A stretch of DNA of 64,000 nt from Vitellaria paradoxa (Eukaryota; Streptophyta; Magnoliopsida; Ericales; Sapotaceae), in contig CM034239.1 in NCBI GenBank assembly GCA_019916065.1, positions 43,230,663 through 43,294,662 on the forward strand, read 5' to 3'. This document shows positions 34,296-47,257 of this stretch, in pieces (position 1 is the stretch's first letter; each line of letters begins with the position of its first letter). A program made the position numbers and the translations under genes. The notes under the pieces are model-generated. The model had not been told where the DNA came from. It ran no database searches and saw only the letters and a list, made by a program, of their open reading frames with translations.

Positions 34296-37200
34296 TTATT
34301 TCTTCCCAGTAGTGACCTCCAAGTTCATCCCATGCAGATTCAACAACAGGTCATCCGAACTCAAGAAAATCTTGTTGGCAGCTCTCGACATTGTATTTGC
34401 AATGTCTCTTGCAGCTTCAATTTTCCTTAGGGTAATAAATGCAGGATTGTCGGCAATAGCTTGGCCTAGAGCTGGGCACTCTTGGCCTCACCCTGGATCC
34501 TGTAGAAGGAAAAACAGAGATGCATTAATCAGGAGGTTATCAAAGAAAATATAAACAAAACATCAAAAGAGTAATTGCTGGTTGGGAGAGAGAGGTAGGG
34601 GGGGGGATGGTTGCACAAATTTTATGATTTTTGTAAGCAAGAGGGCATCTCCATTAAATTTTACCTTTCGAAAAAAAAAAAAAAAAGGCATCCATCAATC
34701 CAGAAAGTTGGATATGCCAAAATCAAAAATGCTTCCCACCATAGTTGTTGAATCATTTTTCAAGTTCGCAAGCACGTGGTACACTAGCTATGCATGGATC
34801 GGGATCAAGTTTTAGAATTCAGCATTCTTATCTCACCTATGCCCGGATAATAGCACTTCGTTCGTCTTGTTCAGCCTTTTCAACAACAAATTTGGCCCTC
34901 TCAGCTTCTTGTGCAGCTACCTGTTTGGCTTCTATTGCAGCTGTGAACTCCCTCCCAAATGTTAGGCTTGTAATGGAGACATCATCCAGTGCAATATTGA
35001 TTGCTAATCTTTCTGTCAATATCTTCTGAATTTCCCTACTAATAGCCTGCAAACAAGTTGCAAATAACTTGGTTAAACCAGAAATTTCAAATGAACCCAA
35101 AAATTACCCAACCTAGTAAATTGAACTGGCTAAGAATTCAAAATATAGGCACAAAGCAAGCAAGGACCGTTATCTTATTGAGCTGAGATAGGTACCAGTG
35201 CTGCTTACAAATACAAAAAAAATAGACTCACTCTAGTGAGCCCAAGAATTTGCTCACTAGATGCTACTATTTTGTATAATGCTAATTTTCTTTCTTCCAT
35301 TTTTTTTTGGTTGGGGGGGGGGGGGGGGCGTGTGGTTGGTTTGTCAAGTATGTACTCTAAAAATTTAAATTTGCAATTTGAACTGTCAAGCAGAACATGT
35401 TTAGCTCCCCACCTCTCTCTGAGTAACGAGCTGACTAGCATTGTATTGAGCAACCACCGCTTTTAAAGTTTCATGAAAAATTGAAGGAAGGACTCTTTCA
35501 TTATAGTTCTGACCAGGAGTTCGATAAATTGTAGGCAACTGGTCTGGCACAGGGCCTGTAAGAACTCAAAGACCAATTTCCACCTGTGCAACAAAACCAA
35601 GACAGGCATTAGGAAATGTATTATACTCAGAAAGACATGGACTAAACATGTTGGAAAGTTACTTCCCTGGCATATGTTTCGACTACATTAAGCAATAGGC
35701 ACTTCACTATGGCATCAAAATAAAGGCAAAGAAAAGAAAAGAAAAGAAAAATAAATAAATATATGCATGCACGAAACCATTAAGATCGTCAAGACATTTG
35801 TGAACAGCTCCAATTGAGGCCAAGTACTACAAGACAGAAGCTATGGTGGCCTGGGTGAGTGAAATACACACACAAACACATTTGAGAGAATTCAAGAATG
35901 GAAGACAAACATTAAATCATCATCTAACAGACAGATATGATTTCATATTACATTGGAAGTGAGCACCAGAAAGGCACAAGAAGTATGTCACATTTTTTAA
36001 ACTGCTGAAAATGGCTTAACGTATTATTGGTAATGGCATGATCATCACTTCAGTCATCGGGGGAAATATATATATGATTGAATAACTAACATCTTGCGAA
36101 CACAGACAATGATTATTGCTTCCTGATGCAATTATTAGCTGAAGTTTCTATAAACACTTTTTCCTGACAAATAAGGTATATGTACTATCAAGCAAAATTG
36201 TTAATACATTATGTACAATAATGAATAGTAGGTCCCAAAAACCTAGCACCACAACTAATGATGAAAAAGAAGCCATAACTAAGTAAATACCATTTCACAA
36301 GAAGAGTGCAGTTAAGCAGCCCACACCATGGTCAATGAACTCAATCCACACTCCACAAAAATTCTTCTGTCCATCACATCACAAATTAACCAAAGAAGCC
36401 CAACAAAGGTAGGTCTCTGTAAATGTATCCTTTTTAACTCCGTCTCAGATCCTTCCCCTCCACAAGTTCCTAGAGTGCATATAAGTAGCCCAGTTATGAT
36501 ACTTATCAACGAACTCAATCCCACACTCTTCGAAAAGTCCTTCTATTCCTTATTTTAATGATTAACAAAGAGGCCTCAAAAAGGTAATTGAAACTTACAT
36601 GGACTCGAGTCCAAGTATCAGGTCTAGGTGTGTGTCTAGTATTCATCCCAAAATCTTAATTTTAGTATACTGGGAAAAGATGGGTATGGATACATGTTGT
36701 GAACATTTAAATCTCATCTAATATTTTATACCCCAACATACAATATAATAATTATTTAGGAATGTACTTGGAAATTAAATCAAATTTAGAGCAAAAATAA
36801 GATTTTCATCTTCCATCCATGGGAAAGATTAGAAAATTTTCTTCGCCATCAAATGTGAGCTTTTTTGTCTTCAAATATCACTATAAATTTAGAGGATCTA
36901 ATTGTCCAAATTGGGTACATGAGTTTGACATACATCCATACTCTTACCCTTTCATGTTACTCATATCTGGTGGTGCACACAAACAGGAACATTGGAGGGA
37001 ATAGAAGAGGCCATGTAACACTAGTCTTTATACATCCGTCCTTTTTGCTTTGACCTCTCAAATCCTACCCCTCCACAAGTTCCAAATAGGAGATATCCCA
37101 GGTGATGCCAAAGCAGAATTTAAGATGAAAGGGGCAACACATGAGAGGGCTTTTTATTATCTTTCACATCTTCCTTACAGAAAAAGCAACCAAATAAAAT

Positions 37201-38290
37201 TGCTAGTTAGAGGTACTTGATTACAATCCAAGACAAAGGAAAGAGCAATAAGAATCCCAAACATGTGTTTTTCATATCAGCAAGAATGCCAGTCTTTGAG
37301 GACCAATAGAGCATCACTATAAAAAATCACATTACTAGAACACTGAACATATATATTTCATAATTTTCAACAACCTTGTACAGATTATTATTTATTAATA
37401 TTATTATTGGATAGCTAACAATAACATAAATGATATGAGAACAAAAGCACTCAATTTGAACTGCCTCTTAATCAAAAAGGATTTTATTCATGAATTAAAA
37501 TGAGATATGATCAATAATGATGATTTGGAATAGAGGTTGAAATTGCATTAGAACTTCAACCGCAGCACGTCAAGAAGCTTGGGTAACAATAAAATCATGG
37601 TAAATTTCTCAAGGAAGATACCATCTGAAGGTTACGACTCCCTGAAGTATACTCTGCACCAAATGGGGGCAGGCACGAACATCATAAATTATTGGTCTTT
37701 CAAACCATGGAATCATCAGGTGTGTCCCTTCAGGATATACCTACACATTCAACGTGTCGGCATGTGGTTTTAGAAGATGAAATCATGGAAGATAATGCAA
37801 ATTCTTAAAAACAACATAGTACTAATGTTGCAATATACAACCTTATTGGATCTCGTGATTTAAACAAACCAAAAATGGAAATATATAGGCATGATCTTTA
37901 AAAGAACATATAATGAAGGAATTGATTAATCATCTCAAGAGATCCATCAAAGTTCCCATAGCATCCAAAATCACATGCCATGGCAAAATGAAAGTTGCAA
38001 TATGTTCAAAAAGGTACCAAGAAAATAGAGGGGAGAGCTAAGAAAAATACCCAAATAATTGAAATGCAGAATAGTAACATGCAAGATAACCAGAACTAAG
38101 GTAATACACAGACCTTGTCTTTCACACCAGCTACACGATTGAAAACAATAGCCCGGTGCCCACCATCGACATTGTAAAGACTGTTGGCAACCCCATACAC
38201 ACCAAGCCCAGCAATGACTCCTAACTTGATTAAAGCAGAAGATGCACCGCCACCTGGCACCTTGGGAGCTTTACCATTGTTGAACTTCAT
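34296..38290 (-). pseudogene. Prohibitin (type II, PHB2-class) pseudogene, intron-containing
   Basis: Remnant of a gene for a mitochondrial inner-membrane ring-complex protein of the SPFH/prohibitin family. Five coding exons are recognisable: 38290-38114 (starts MKFNNGKAPKVPGGG, membrane anchor LIKLGVIAGLGVYG, NVDGGHRAIVFNR), 37740-37622 (YPEGTHLMIPWFERP), 35583-35413 (VPDQLPTIYRT, NYNERVLPSI, QYNASQL), 35046-34837 ([33 protein letters not shown]) and 34492-34296 (NPAFITLRKIEAARDIA, DDLLLNL). Splice sites persist, so it is not a processed copy. Lesions: a 2-nt insertion near 37649 shifting frame; TGA at 35566-35568 where the family has Arg; loss of one codon with changes near 35005; TAG at 34837-34839 replacing the Gln codon at an exon end; a 1-nt deletion giving TAG at 34466-34468. 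Family recognition is secure; no functional prohibitin can be translated. Confidence 0.9.
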
Positions 38291-38301
38291 GATCGAAATT
38301 T

Positions 38302-39780
38302 CTAAAAGTAGGTAAATTAGATACGATTGCAAGGAAAGTGAAAAAATGGCAAATCCACAAAAACTGGTAAGGAGCCAGTCATGCATCAGTTAACAATCAT
38401 TGTATCAGAAACAGATCTTTAAACTGTAAAAATAGGGGGGATGGAAAATAAGGAACAAGACAGATAGAGAAGAAAAAGAAAATAAAAGGTACGGTAAAAT
38501 GATAAAGGAAATAATAGATATTGACAGAGAAATAATATTAAGCTCCCTTAATTATCTGAACAGTAAAATAAAAGTTCCAACCACAAAACTGCAACACAAT
38601 AATCAAAACACAGTTGTTATGCCTTTCCATTCCCTAAAATACTATGAACATTAAGGGTGCGTTTGGAGCTTCAACAATCTCCAAAAATTTTCAAAAGTGA
38701 ATTTTGGAATTATTGTGTAATGATTGTTGAATGTTTATGTTTGATTTGATATAAAATTGTTAAAAAGTATATAAAGTAACATGTGTCAAAATTTTAGTGG
38801 AGGATTTTGAAAATTTTTGGAGTTTTGTGTAGTTTTTTGTACAAATGTCAGATAACTTTTTTTTTGAATTTTGGCAAAATCCGTTGGAACGCACCATTTT
38901 GGTCCGTTCCAATGGCTTTTGAAATTTTTTGGAGTCTGACTTTTGAAGTTTTTTGAGATTTTTTGAAGTTTTTTCAGGCTCCAAACGCCTCCTAAAGCAC
39001 ATGATATGAAAGTGTAAATCAAATCACTCAGAATCAACAACTGCTAAAAGAACACAAGAATTGGCACGATTTTAACAAATGTTAAAATAAATTAACTATC
39101 TAACGCATTCATTAAATGTTGAGATATTTGACCAAAAACACAAATAGATACACAATCATGAACCCAAACACAATACATCAGCACAAATTACCACCACAAC
39201 TAGAAAGAAATACACCATACGGTGCTCTCCCTTCTTTTATAGCATAGAAGATGTATTTTTTACATTTCTTTCGCCCTAGTTAAATATATGTAAGTTCACA
39301 ATTTGTAAATATAAACAATAAAAAAATTTCTAAACAAACAATTATAAGTCCCCCCCCCCCCCCCCCAAAAAAAAGGTGGAGTCGAACATCTTGTTTTGAA
39401 ATTGCAAAACATTAGAAACCAGCTACGATGATTAGAACCATTTCCAAGACAACCAATAGTTCGAATCATAGATACATACATATATATATACATATTGGAC
39501 AAGTCAGTTCAAATCATTTTTTACATTTCCCATAAATATATCCATAAAAATTTTTAAAGAGGCTCATGAAATAAAAAATCACAACCTCAGCCAGAAAAGA
39601 CCCGTGAGTATTCGAGCAAAACGACACAAATATTTACCGACATTGTGGGCCGAAAGCGAAACCCACCACGTACTAAAACGCACAGATATTTGACAACAAA
39701 CGCACGCATTCATACAAACATACAAGCTAAAAAGATTCGGGATTTTTCTTCTCTACGACGAAGAGGGAGCGAAAGAGTAC
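38302..39780 (-). other. 5'UTR intron of the prohibitin pseudogene
   Basis: Donor CTATAAG|GTACTC at 39780 and acceptor CTACTTTTAG ending at 38302, 11 nt before the ATG. A MITE (38655-38992) and a 17-C tract (39350-39366) lie inside. A noncoding first exon at about 39781-39850 is inferred. Confidence 0.5.
38655..38992. mobile_element. PIF/Harbinger-type MITE, copy 2
   Basis: Left end GGGTGCGTTTGGAGC; the inverse of the right end is GGAGGCGTTTGGAGCC. TAA lies on both sides (38652-38654 and 38993-38995). The interior is the inverse of 9334-9690. It sits in the inferred 5'UTR intron of the prohibitin pseudogene. Confidence 0.8.
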
Positions 39781-39850
39781 CTTATAGAAGCCGAAGACTG
39801 TTTCTGGGGAGTCCTAAGAGCGTTCAGTGAATGAAGAGGTATTTTTACAG

Positions 39851-40796
39851 TTAACGACGATCGGGTTCTGAGGAGTGTTTGGAGCGAAGGGGTTTAACGG
39901 TGTGGAGGGCTTCAGGGACTGTTTGTGTTTTTTCAAGGTAATTGGTTAAAATTAATTAAAATTTATTTATTTTTATTAAATTTTTATATTTTTTTAATTA
40001 AATTTTATCAAATATTATTTTTATATTATTATGGTACCTTTTCATTAAATTTTACCAACTAAATATTCTCTCAATTTTTCCTATTCTTTACCAACAAATT
40101 AAAAATAAATATTTTTTTTTCTCCGAAGAAACGAAATGATTACTTTGGGCTTGGGTTACCGGATCGGACTGGGCCTAATCCTTATTTCCATATTTCCGTC
40201 ACGGACCAATTACAGCTGTAGACCGCGTTTGGTTGTTGGAGCCTGTTGAGATATTATCTCACATAGAGCCGGTAAATGGGCAGATATAGATGATTTTGGA
40301 TCATGACATAATTGGTAATTCAATTATATCCATTTAATAAGTTGTTAGACGCTCATACTAAAACTCTTAACTCTCACCGTACTTTAGCCTCAAAAAGGAA
40401 TTTCGCACTCTAAATTTCTTGTGCTTCCTTGATACAAATTAAACTCAAAGTGACCCTATTTAAACTAGTTTATAAATTGATGGTAGAACGATTTAGAACT
40501 ATCTGTAAGTTTTCAAGTTTTTTGAAGAATATCTATGAAAAATTCTAGTTAAATTAAGTAAGTTGCTTAAGAAACCATTTTGTAAGAAGATTATGACAAA
40601 TTTTAAAATTATAAGAATATATAGATAATTTTAAAAAGTTAAGAATGATTCTTAACAAATATAATATAATAATTTTAAAAATTATAATTTATAGACCTAT
40701 ATATGATAAGGGTAACTTGCAAGTTTGAAATTTTATTTCATAAATAAAATTCTAGTACAAGCCCCATTTGAAGAAGAAGAAGAAGAAGAAGAATAA
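39851..40796. other. Upstream flank of the prohibitin pseudogene, no gene seen
   Basis: AT-rich DNA ending in a GAA microsatellite at about 40770-40790. No gene recognised. Confidence 0.5.
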
Positions 40797-41002
40797 TAAT
40801 TTTTTTTTGATGACTCGGAACCTAGGTTAGGCAAGGTCATTGTAGACCCACCCCAACTTGCCAAATCGAGGGGAGAGCGGCCCGACCCAAGGCATCTCCC
40901 GTTTAAGTCGCGGTAGTACACCCAGCGCGATTCGAACTCTCGCCGCCCGCGTTTACGGTTCGGAAGCAACCATTCTTGACCACTAGGCTAGACCGCGGGA
41001 TC
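40797..41002 (-). mobile_element. tRNA-derived SINE, family C, in a GAA/AAT microsatellite
   Basis: On the minus strand the head reads CCGCGGTCTAGCCTAGTGG with an A box TAGCCTAGTGG and a B box AGTTCGAATCGC, then about 110 bp of body ending CCGAGTCATC and a poly(A) tail. GAAGAAGAAGAAGAATAA borders it on both sides (40779-40796 and 41003-41020), a likely target duplication, although it lies in repeat sequence. Confidence 0.8.
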
Positions 41003-41020
41003 GAAGAAGAAGAAGAATAA

Positions 41021-41032
41021 GAATAAGAATAA

Positions 41033-41066
<34 letters not shown>
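41021..41066. repeat. (GAATAA)/(AAT)n microsatellite
   Basis: GAATAA units pass into about nine ATA/AAT trinucleotides directly beside the SINE. Confidence 0.9.
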
Positions 41067-41069
<3 letters not shown>

Positions 41070-41460
41070 CAGCATTATATGCCTCCAAATACTTATATGG
41101 TTGATGATTTCTATGCTTCATTTTTGTCAATATTCATTTGTATATTAAAAATTTTCATTTACAAATTGGGTAATTGCTTTTACGATTATAAATAAACTAC
41201 ACGTGGATTTAGTTTGGCGATTTATTTAGTAATGAGTTCAATTTAGTGTGTGTTTGAGAACTGCTAGCTACTTAGTTTTTTTTATTTATTCTAAAATGAT
41301 CAAATTTTTTATTTTATATTTTAAATTTCTTTTAAATCATGAAGGTAAATATGTTAAAGTAACAAAAAATTATAAAACTAGTTATTAAGAAGTTAATTTT
41401 TTTCCCAAACACAAAAAAACTACTAAAATTTTTAGTACCTAATTACTAAAAAAAAACTAA

Positions 41461-41797
41461 AGTGGCATTTGGTTTATTTTTTTATTTTCTATTTTTTGTT
41501 TTTATTTTGTGTTAAAATTTCCAAACGAGAAAATGTTCTGTTTTTTTTTTTTTTTTTTTTTGAGATTTTTCTTGCTTTATAGGTTAAAAAGTCTTAAAAT
41601 AATTTTTAACCATTTTTTCATTTTATGTGTAAATCTATTTTCTGTTTTCAAAAATAAATTTTGAAAACACGAGCAACTAAATGAATTTTGAATTGTTTTC
41701 CTTATCATCAAAAGTATAAATTGAAAAATAAACTTAAAACAAAAAGTAGAAAATAAAAAAACAAAACAGAAAATAAAAAAACAAACTAAATGACACC
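41461..41797. mobile_element. MITE of the GGCATTTGGTTTA family
   Basis: Left end AGTGGCATTTGGTTTATTT; the inverse of the right end is GGTGTCATTTAGTTTGTT. TAA on both sides (41458-41460 and 41798-41800). Contains a 22-T run. Confidence 0.7.
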
Positions 41798-41800
41798 TAA

Positions 41801-44063
41801 CTTTTTTGCTTCTCAAAACTCCACCTTAAACATTGTTTGATTTCACTTATTAAAAGTCAAACTTCATCAATTAATACATAATACTGCACATATATGTATA
41901 TAGTTTTAACTATTTACATATATAATATATGATGCATAACGCATACCCAGAGCACAAGTGGGAGTTCAATTATATATATATATATATATATTTAGTATTT
42001 GAAATTTTCATATAACTGATTTCAAAAAAATAATAATAATAATTCGATGACAGATGAGGCGACGAGGGGTTCACATTTGCCTATCTCTTTGTAATTAAGC
42101 TTTGTTTGGTTAAATGGCCTTTGTTTTTATGAGTTCAATTTGGGCAATAATATTTGTTTTAACTGGTAGAATAAATGATTAGGTGTTTAATAGATTATAT
42201 CATTAATTCATTTAAATTCATTAATCAAGTAAATATTATCTTATTTATCTAATTGCATTTATTAATAATTTTAATTGAATTCAAATTTATTTGAATTTAA
42301 TTAGACGGATTTATGAGTTTAGATAATTATTATTACTTTTAATCTCACGGGTTGGTATTATGAGATTTTGTGTTGTACCCAAAAAAAAAAAATTAAAATA
42401 AAACTTATATCCGGTGTTTATTTATAAATAACATAAATAATATGGGATACAAGTAGCAAGATATTAAATGATTAAACGACTCAATTTGTTAACTCAAAAT
42501 TTATATAAATGTTTGAAAGATCTTTATTTTGTAATTAGCAAACTGAATTTCATATAAGTGCTTGATAAATATTTGAGTAATATATCATATTTAAATATGT
42601 AAATATTTACTTGAAATTAATTAAGTAAACCAAAATTTTATATAGCTTGAAAAATGAAATTACTTGCATGAATTTATCATTTTATTCTGAGCTTAATTCA
42701 AAATTTATTAGTTTGTAACTAATTAATTAAAAATTGACATAAGTTCCTAATAAATATTTATTTAAAAATAATTTATAAAACTATATTTTATATAACATAA
42801 TAGGGCTAGAATTGATTCTAATTTCTTAATTTTCATTGTTTGTGACTAATGAATTAGCTAAAATAATAATTGCATTGATATTTTCTCTATCTCATCCTTT
42901 TGTATTTGTTTCGTCGGAATGAAGTTCGAACGAGCAAATAAAGGAAGAATTAATAGATAAAGGAAATTAATTAAAAGAAGAATAAAAGAAACAAAGCAGG
43001 CTATATGGTAGACTAGTTTCCTTCATTCAACACTATTTTAGTTCCAGTCATATTTGATTTCCAGTATTATTCAATTACAGGTTCTGTCTTTAGTTTATTT
43101 ATTTTCTATCTTTAATTTACAGCTTGTAAATATCAGTATGCTAGAGTAGTTTCAATTTCTTAATTTAGACAATCAATCAATGATGGATGGTGCTGTAAAT
43201 CTAGATGGGTATTTTTTATGTATTTAAATTTTAGATCTGCTTTTTCAGAAGCATACAAATTTAAATGCTGTATTTTCTTAATATTTCGAAAGTGATTAAA
43301 GCTGATTATATTTTTTTATAATTATTGGTACCTTTAATTCATTTTATTTGAAAAAAAAAAAACCCAGCAATTCTAGGGTCATTGTTAAATAAAGTAGTTT
43401 TTTTTAATATTCATTTATAAATTTTAAAAAACATTATTACTGATTTTATTTTTATTAAAAGTTAAATCGCATTTTAATAAAATCCATGGTACTCCTGAAG
43501 TGATTCTCCTGTATTTTCTCTTTCATTCTCATAACATTTACTCTATTGTTAAAAGTTGTTAAAAGAAAATTTGGTGTATTGTGCTTTTAATGTAAGTAAT
43601 TTGACAAATCACATAAATTTTGTATTTACATGTGTCAATTTATTTTTCAATTTGTTCTCTTCATATAAATTCGTCGTTTAGTGTCATCAAAGTTAACCTA
43701 AATTATACACAACAGTAATTCTTGTTAAAGTTATTTTAAAGCTATCATTTCCTCGAGACAATATTACTTGAAAGAATGAAAGATAAAAATATCATAGGTT
43801 GGTTTAGTTCAAGTTCATATTTAATTGGAATCGAATTGATTCTTATCGATTCTTGAAAAATGTATCAAAAAATCGAATTGATTTTAACATGATATCGAAC
43901 TGAAAATATCGAGTTGGGTAGGTTAAGTTTTCAGGTTAGCCTAAATCGAGATAGTTTGAATTAACCCAATTTATTAATTTTTGAATCCTAAACATTTAAA
44001 TAAATAATATATTATATATTAAGATAATATTATAATGTACAAAATATTATATATTATATTATA
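41801..44063. other. Intergenic, no gene seen
   Basis: AT-rich DNA with a TA run at about 41972-41990. No coding pattern or convincing terminal repeats. Confidence 0.5.
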
Positions 44064-44179
44064 GGAGGCGTTTGAAGTTACAAAAAGTAAAATCAAGTGA
44101 AATAATTTGTGAGTTTATAATTCTTGCAATGAGGTAAAAAATGAATAACATTAACTTTTTCAGTGTGCTAAACATACCC
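44064..44179. mobile_element. Short MITE
   Basis: Left end GGAGGCGTTTGAAGTTAC preceded by ATA; the inverse of the right end, GGGTATGTTTAGC, is followed by TAT. Confidence 0.5.
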
Positions 44180-44541
44180 TATATATATATATATTATATA
44201 TATTATCAAACAGTTACTGTTTGTATCAGTTAAAAAAATTGTTTCATCTATAATAGTATATAATAATATGTATATTATACAATATATTATATAATTATAT
44301 TTTTTGAATTGGTTTGGGTTGAGTTATCTTTAGTTTGGTCTTTTTTTTATTAACTCGAGAACCGAATCAAAAATATCGAATTATTATTTTTTAATTCACA
44401 ACCGAACTGATTTATTATAAACTCAAATCAAATCGAACTGAAGTAGTCAGATTAGTTTGATTTTTGATTTGTTGGTTTTTTATTATTATTATTATTATTT
44501 TTTTTTTTTTTGGGTGCAACCCTACTTCAAACCATGGCAAT

Positions 44542-45648
44542 GAGATTCTTCGCTCCAAGTATAATCAAACTTGCTTCCACGAAATGTTAAGGCAAATTAA
44601 GTTTGGTGATTGGTCTATATGTAGTAATTTTTCTTCGTGGTTTATGTTTATCCACGCCAAACCCCTCGCGCGTCGAGCTAGTCACCATGCCACTATGCGG
44701 TGCCGCTGTCAACTATCTCCTTCGCTCACCGACACCATTTTTTTTGGTAGCTTCCATAGCTGGCTCCAGTTTTATGCCCCCACATGCACATAGGGCCCGC
44801 CTTAATTTGCTTGTTATACATACATATATATATATGTATTCCATAAAACATTTGTTATTTACCAAAAAAAACTTTATTAAAATTTTTAATTAAATTGATA
44901 TGACGATAACAACTCGATTATTTTTCAGACAATGTAATTAAATTAGAAATGGCCAAAATTACAACTAGATTAATTAGATTGAAACAAAAAAAAATTAAGT
45001 TGCGTGCATCTGTTTTAATGCAATTTTCATTAAAAACAATGATCCATCTCTCTTTATAGGTCCAAATTCCAACTGAAATTATTTATATGACTCCACAAAT
45101 GAATATGTTTTAATCGAATTTGCCTCATCAAATCCTCCTTTTTTGTTTTTTTCGAAGGAGACTCTCTCTCCCTCCATCCTTTATGAATATATGAGAGATG
45201 GAGGGATGGAGCCACAAAGGCCACTAAAGCAACTTGACATCCATCCCTTGTGGAACCAAAACGAAAACATACCGTGAATATCATTCCATTATTTGTAACA
45301 ATCAAACAATGCTTAATTAGGACCCAAAAAAAAAAAAGAAAGAAAGAAAGAATAAACATGAAAAAATACAAACCCGCACGGGTTAGCTTAGTGGAGCAGG
45401 GGTCGGTTTGGAGAGTGGGCATGCTTCCCACGTCTCGGGTTCAAATCCCTTCCTGGGCGCTCGGTCTTATCGGTGGGCGTGTCTTGCGGGGTGGTGCGCT
45501 CGCCCGGAGATTTTACTCGCGACGGTTCACCGGCGAGAGGTTTCCTTCGTATAAAAAAAAAAACATGAAAAAATACAATCACCAGAATTTTACTCCACAA
45601 GAAAAAAAAGAAAAAAAGTCACTTCCTCATGATCCTAAGAGTAACCCC
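44542..45648. repeat. Segmental duplication, copy A (contains a SINE)
   Basis: Matches 47258-48583 in the same orientation with moderate divergence: shared landmarks include CTTCCACGAAATGTTA, GTCGAGCTAGTCACCATGC, TTAATTTGCTTGTTATA, ATGACGATAA, CATCTCTCTTTATAGGTCC, CATTCCATTATTTGTAAC, and the terminal CATGAT..TAAGAGTAACCCC. Copy A ends where the last FLA codons are in copy B and lacks the rest of that gene. Confidence 0.85.
45372..45560 (+). mobile_element. tRNA-derived SINE, family A, plus orientation
   Basis: Starts ACCCGCACGGGTTAG, A box TTAGCTTAGTGG (45383-45394), B box GGTTCAAATCC (45438-45448), body ending CCTTCGTAT and a poly(A) tail. An exact 18-bp target duplication AAACATGAAAAAATACAA flanks it (45354-45371 and 45561-45578). 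The paralogous site near 48499-48518 has a single copy of the target and no SINE. Confidence 0.95.
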
Positions 45649-47257
45649 TCACTAAAAAGTTACTTTTTTCAACCAATTGGTCATTAAAAACTTGAATAAA
45701 AAATAATAAGATATTTATAACCTTTGCCAACCAATTGGTTGGTAAAGATGTCACTTTTGACTATCAATTGGCTGGTAAAAGTGATAAAAATTTATTGTAA
45801 AAAGTAAAATGAATAAATAAAAATAATTAAATTTTGTATCTTTTTTTTTATCTTTCTCTCAAACAAATTTGTTTATCTCTTTGTATGATTTAAATTAGAT
45901 TTCATAAATTTTATTTTAACATTTATTTATTAATTTTAATTAATTTAATATTTTACAAAAATTATCAAAAATTATTGTCATGGGTCAACAAAAAAAAATG
46001 TTATCAAATTAATGTTAAAACTAAATTTACCAAATCAAATTTAAATAACCTGAATGTATAATCAATTTTTTTTTTCAAAGTAAATATGTTGGAGTAGCTT
46101 TTATATTTTGTATGACTTAAAACCAAGTGAATATTAAACATTTTAATATCTACTAATTGTTTAGTATATATTTAATATTACTTATATTAAAGTGACATTA
46201 TTTTATATTTATTTGGAAATGATAAAAATTTAAAAATAAAAATAATAAAAAATTATTTTTTAATTTTGAGTAATTTCATTTCTTTATCTTTTCAGAACTT
46301 ATTTTCAAATATAATCACTTAAAACATTTTTTTTGTATTATAAATAAATTCTTAAAATACTTTTCAAAAATTTTATTTTTAAAAATAAATTTCTAAAACT
46401 AAAAATAAATGCGACCAAATTATTTTAAAAAATATAAATACAGAGTGAAGACAAATATATATAGTGAGCTATAATATAATTAAATTGAATACATGTATTA
46501 AATATGTGCTATACACAATGATTAAAGAAAAATAAAAAAATCTAAAATTACTTTTAGTTAAATATAATAGTTACTCATAAATTATTTACTAAATATTCGT
46601 ATAATTCTATATATTGTTTATGATTTTTTATAACTTTTACTGATTAATTAGTCGCCGAAAGTGATAAAAATTTATTTACATATATATAAATATGTAAAAT
46701 ACATACACAAATAATAACTTGACCTAGTGGCCAACCACAATAACTTCTAAGAGAATGGTACGAGTTCGATTCTCAACAATAATAATAAAAAATCTCAAAA
46801 ATATAAAGTTGACACCTAACCTAATAATAGGCTAACACATGGCGCAATCATAGGTTGATAATATGGCATGATGACAGATCACCAAATAATGCCACATGGC
46901 ACCACATTTGATTTTTTTTAAATTAATTCAAATTTCTAATTTTAACCCTTTTACCAATCAATTGGTCGTTAAAAATTAATCATTTGGTGATCAAAATCTT
47001 GTCATTAAAAAATAAACTTTTTCGGACCAAATATATGTTGGTCACCAAAGATTTATCTTTTAACGACTAAAGTTTGGTCAGCAAAAATCATACTTTTACT
47101 AATCAAATATATTTTTAGTCGTCAATACTTTTTGCGATTAATCTTTACTAACCAACTAATTAACAACCAAATCATGATTGACCAACAAAACTTTAGCGAT
47201 TAAAAATATCCTTTAACAAACAAAAATTTGACGGCTAAAAGTGTTTATTGTTACGGT
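45649..47257. other. Spacer between the duplicated blocks, no gene seen
   Basis: AT-rich DNA. Several short motifs of the type CCAATTGGTTGGT recur at 45670-45780 and 46950-47160, suggesting degenerate repeats. One tRNA-like segment at 46719-46772 is listed separately. Confidence 0.45.
46719..46772 (+). mobile_element. tRNA-like SINE head fragment
   Basis: An A-box-like TGACCTAGTGGCC (46719-46731) and a B box GAGTTCGATTC (46762-46772) are spaced as in tRNA genes. No cloverleaf with intact stems was found and no tail or target duplication was paired. Confidence 0.45.

Noticed and set aside
34312..35029. Plus-strand frames antisense to prohibitin exons
   Set aside because: Shadows of the minus-strand pseudogene.
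45250..45687. A 145-codon open frame reading through the plus SINE
   Set aside because: It is produced by the SINE body; the same peptide appears in the minus SINE at 19.7 kb, and there is no gene context.
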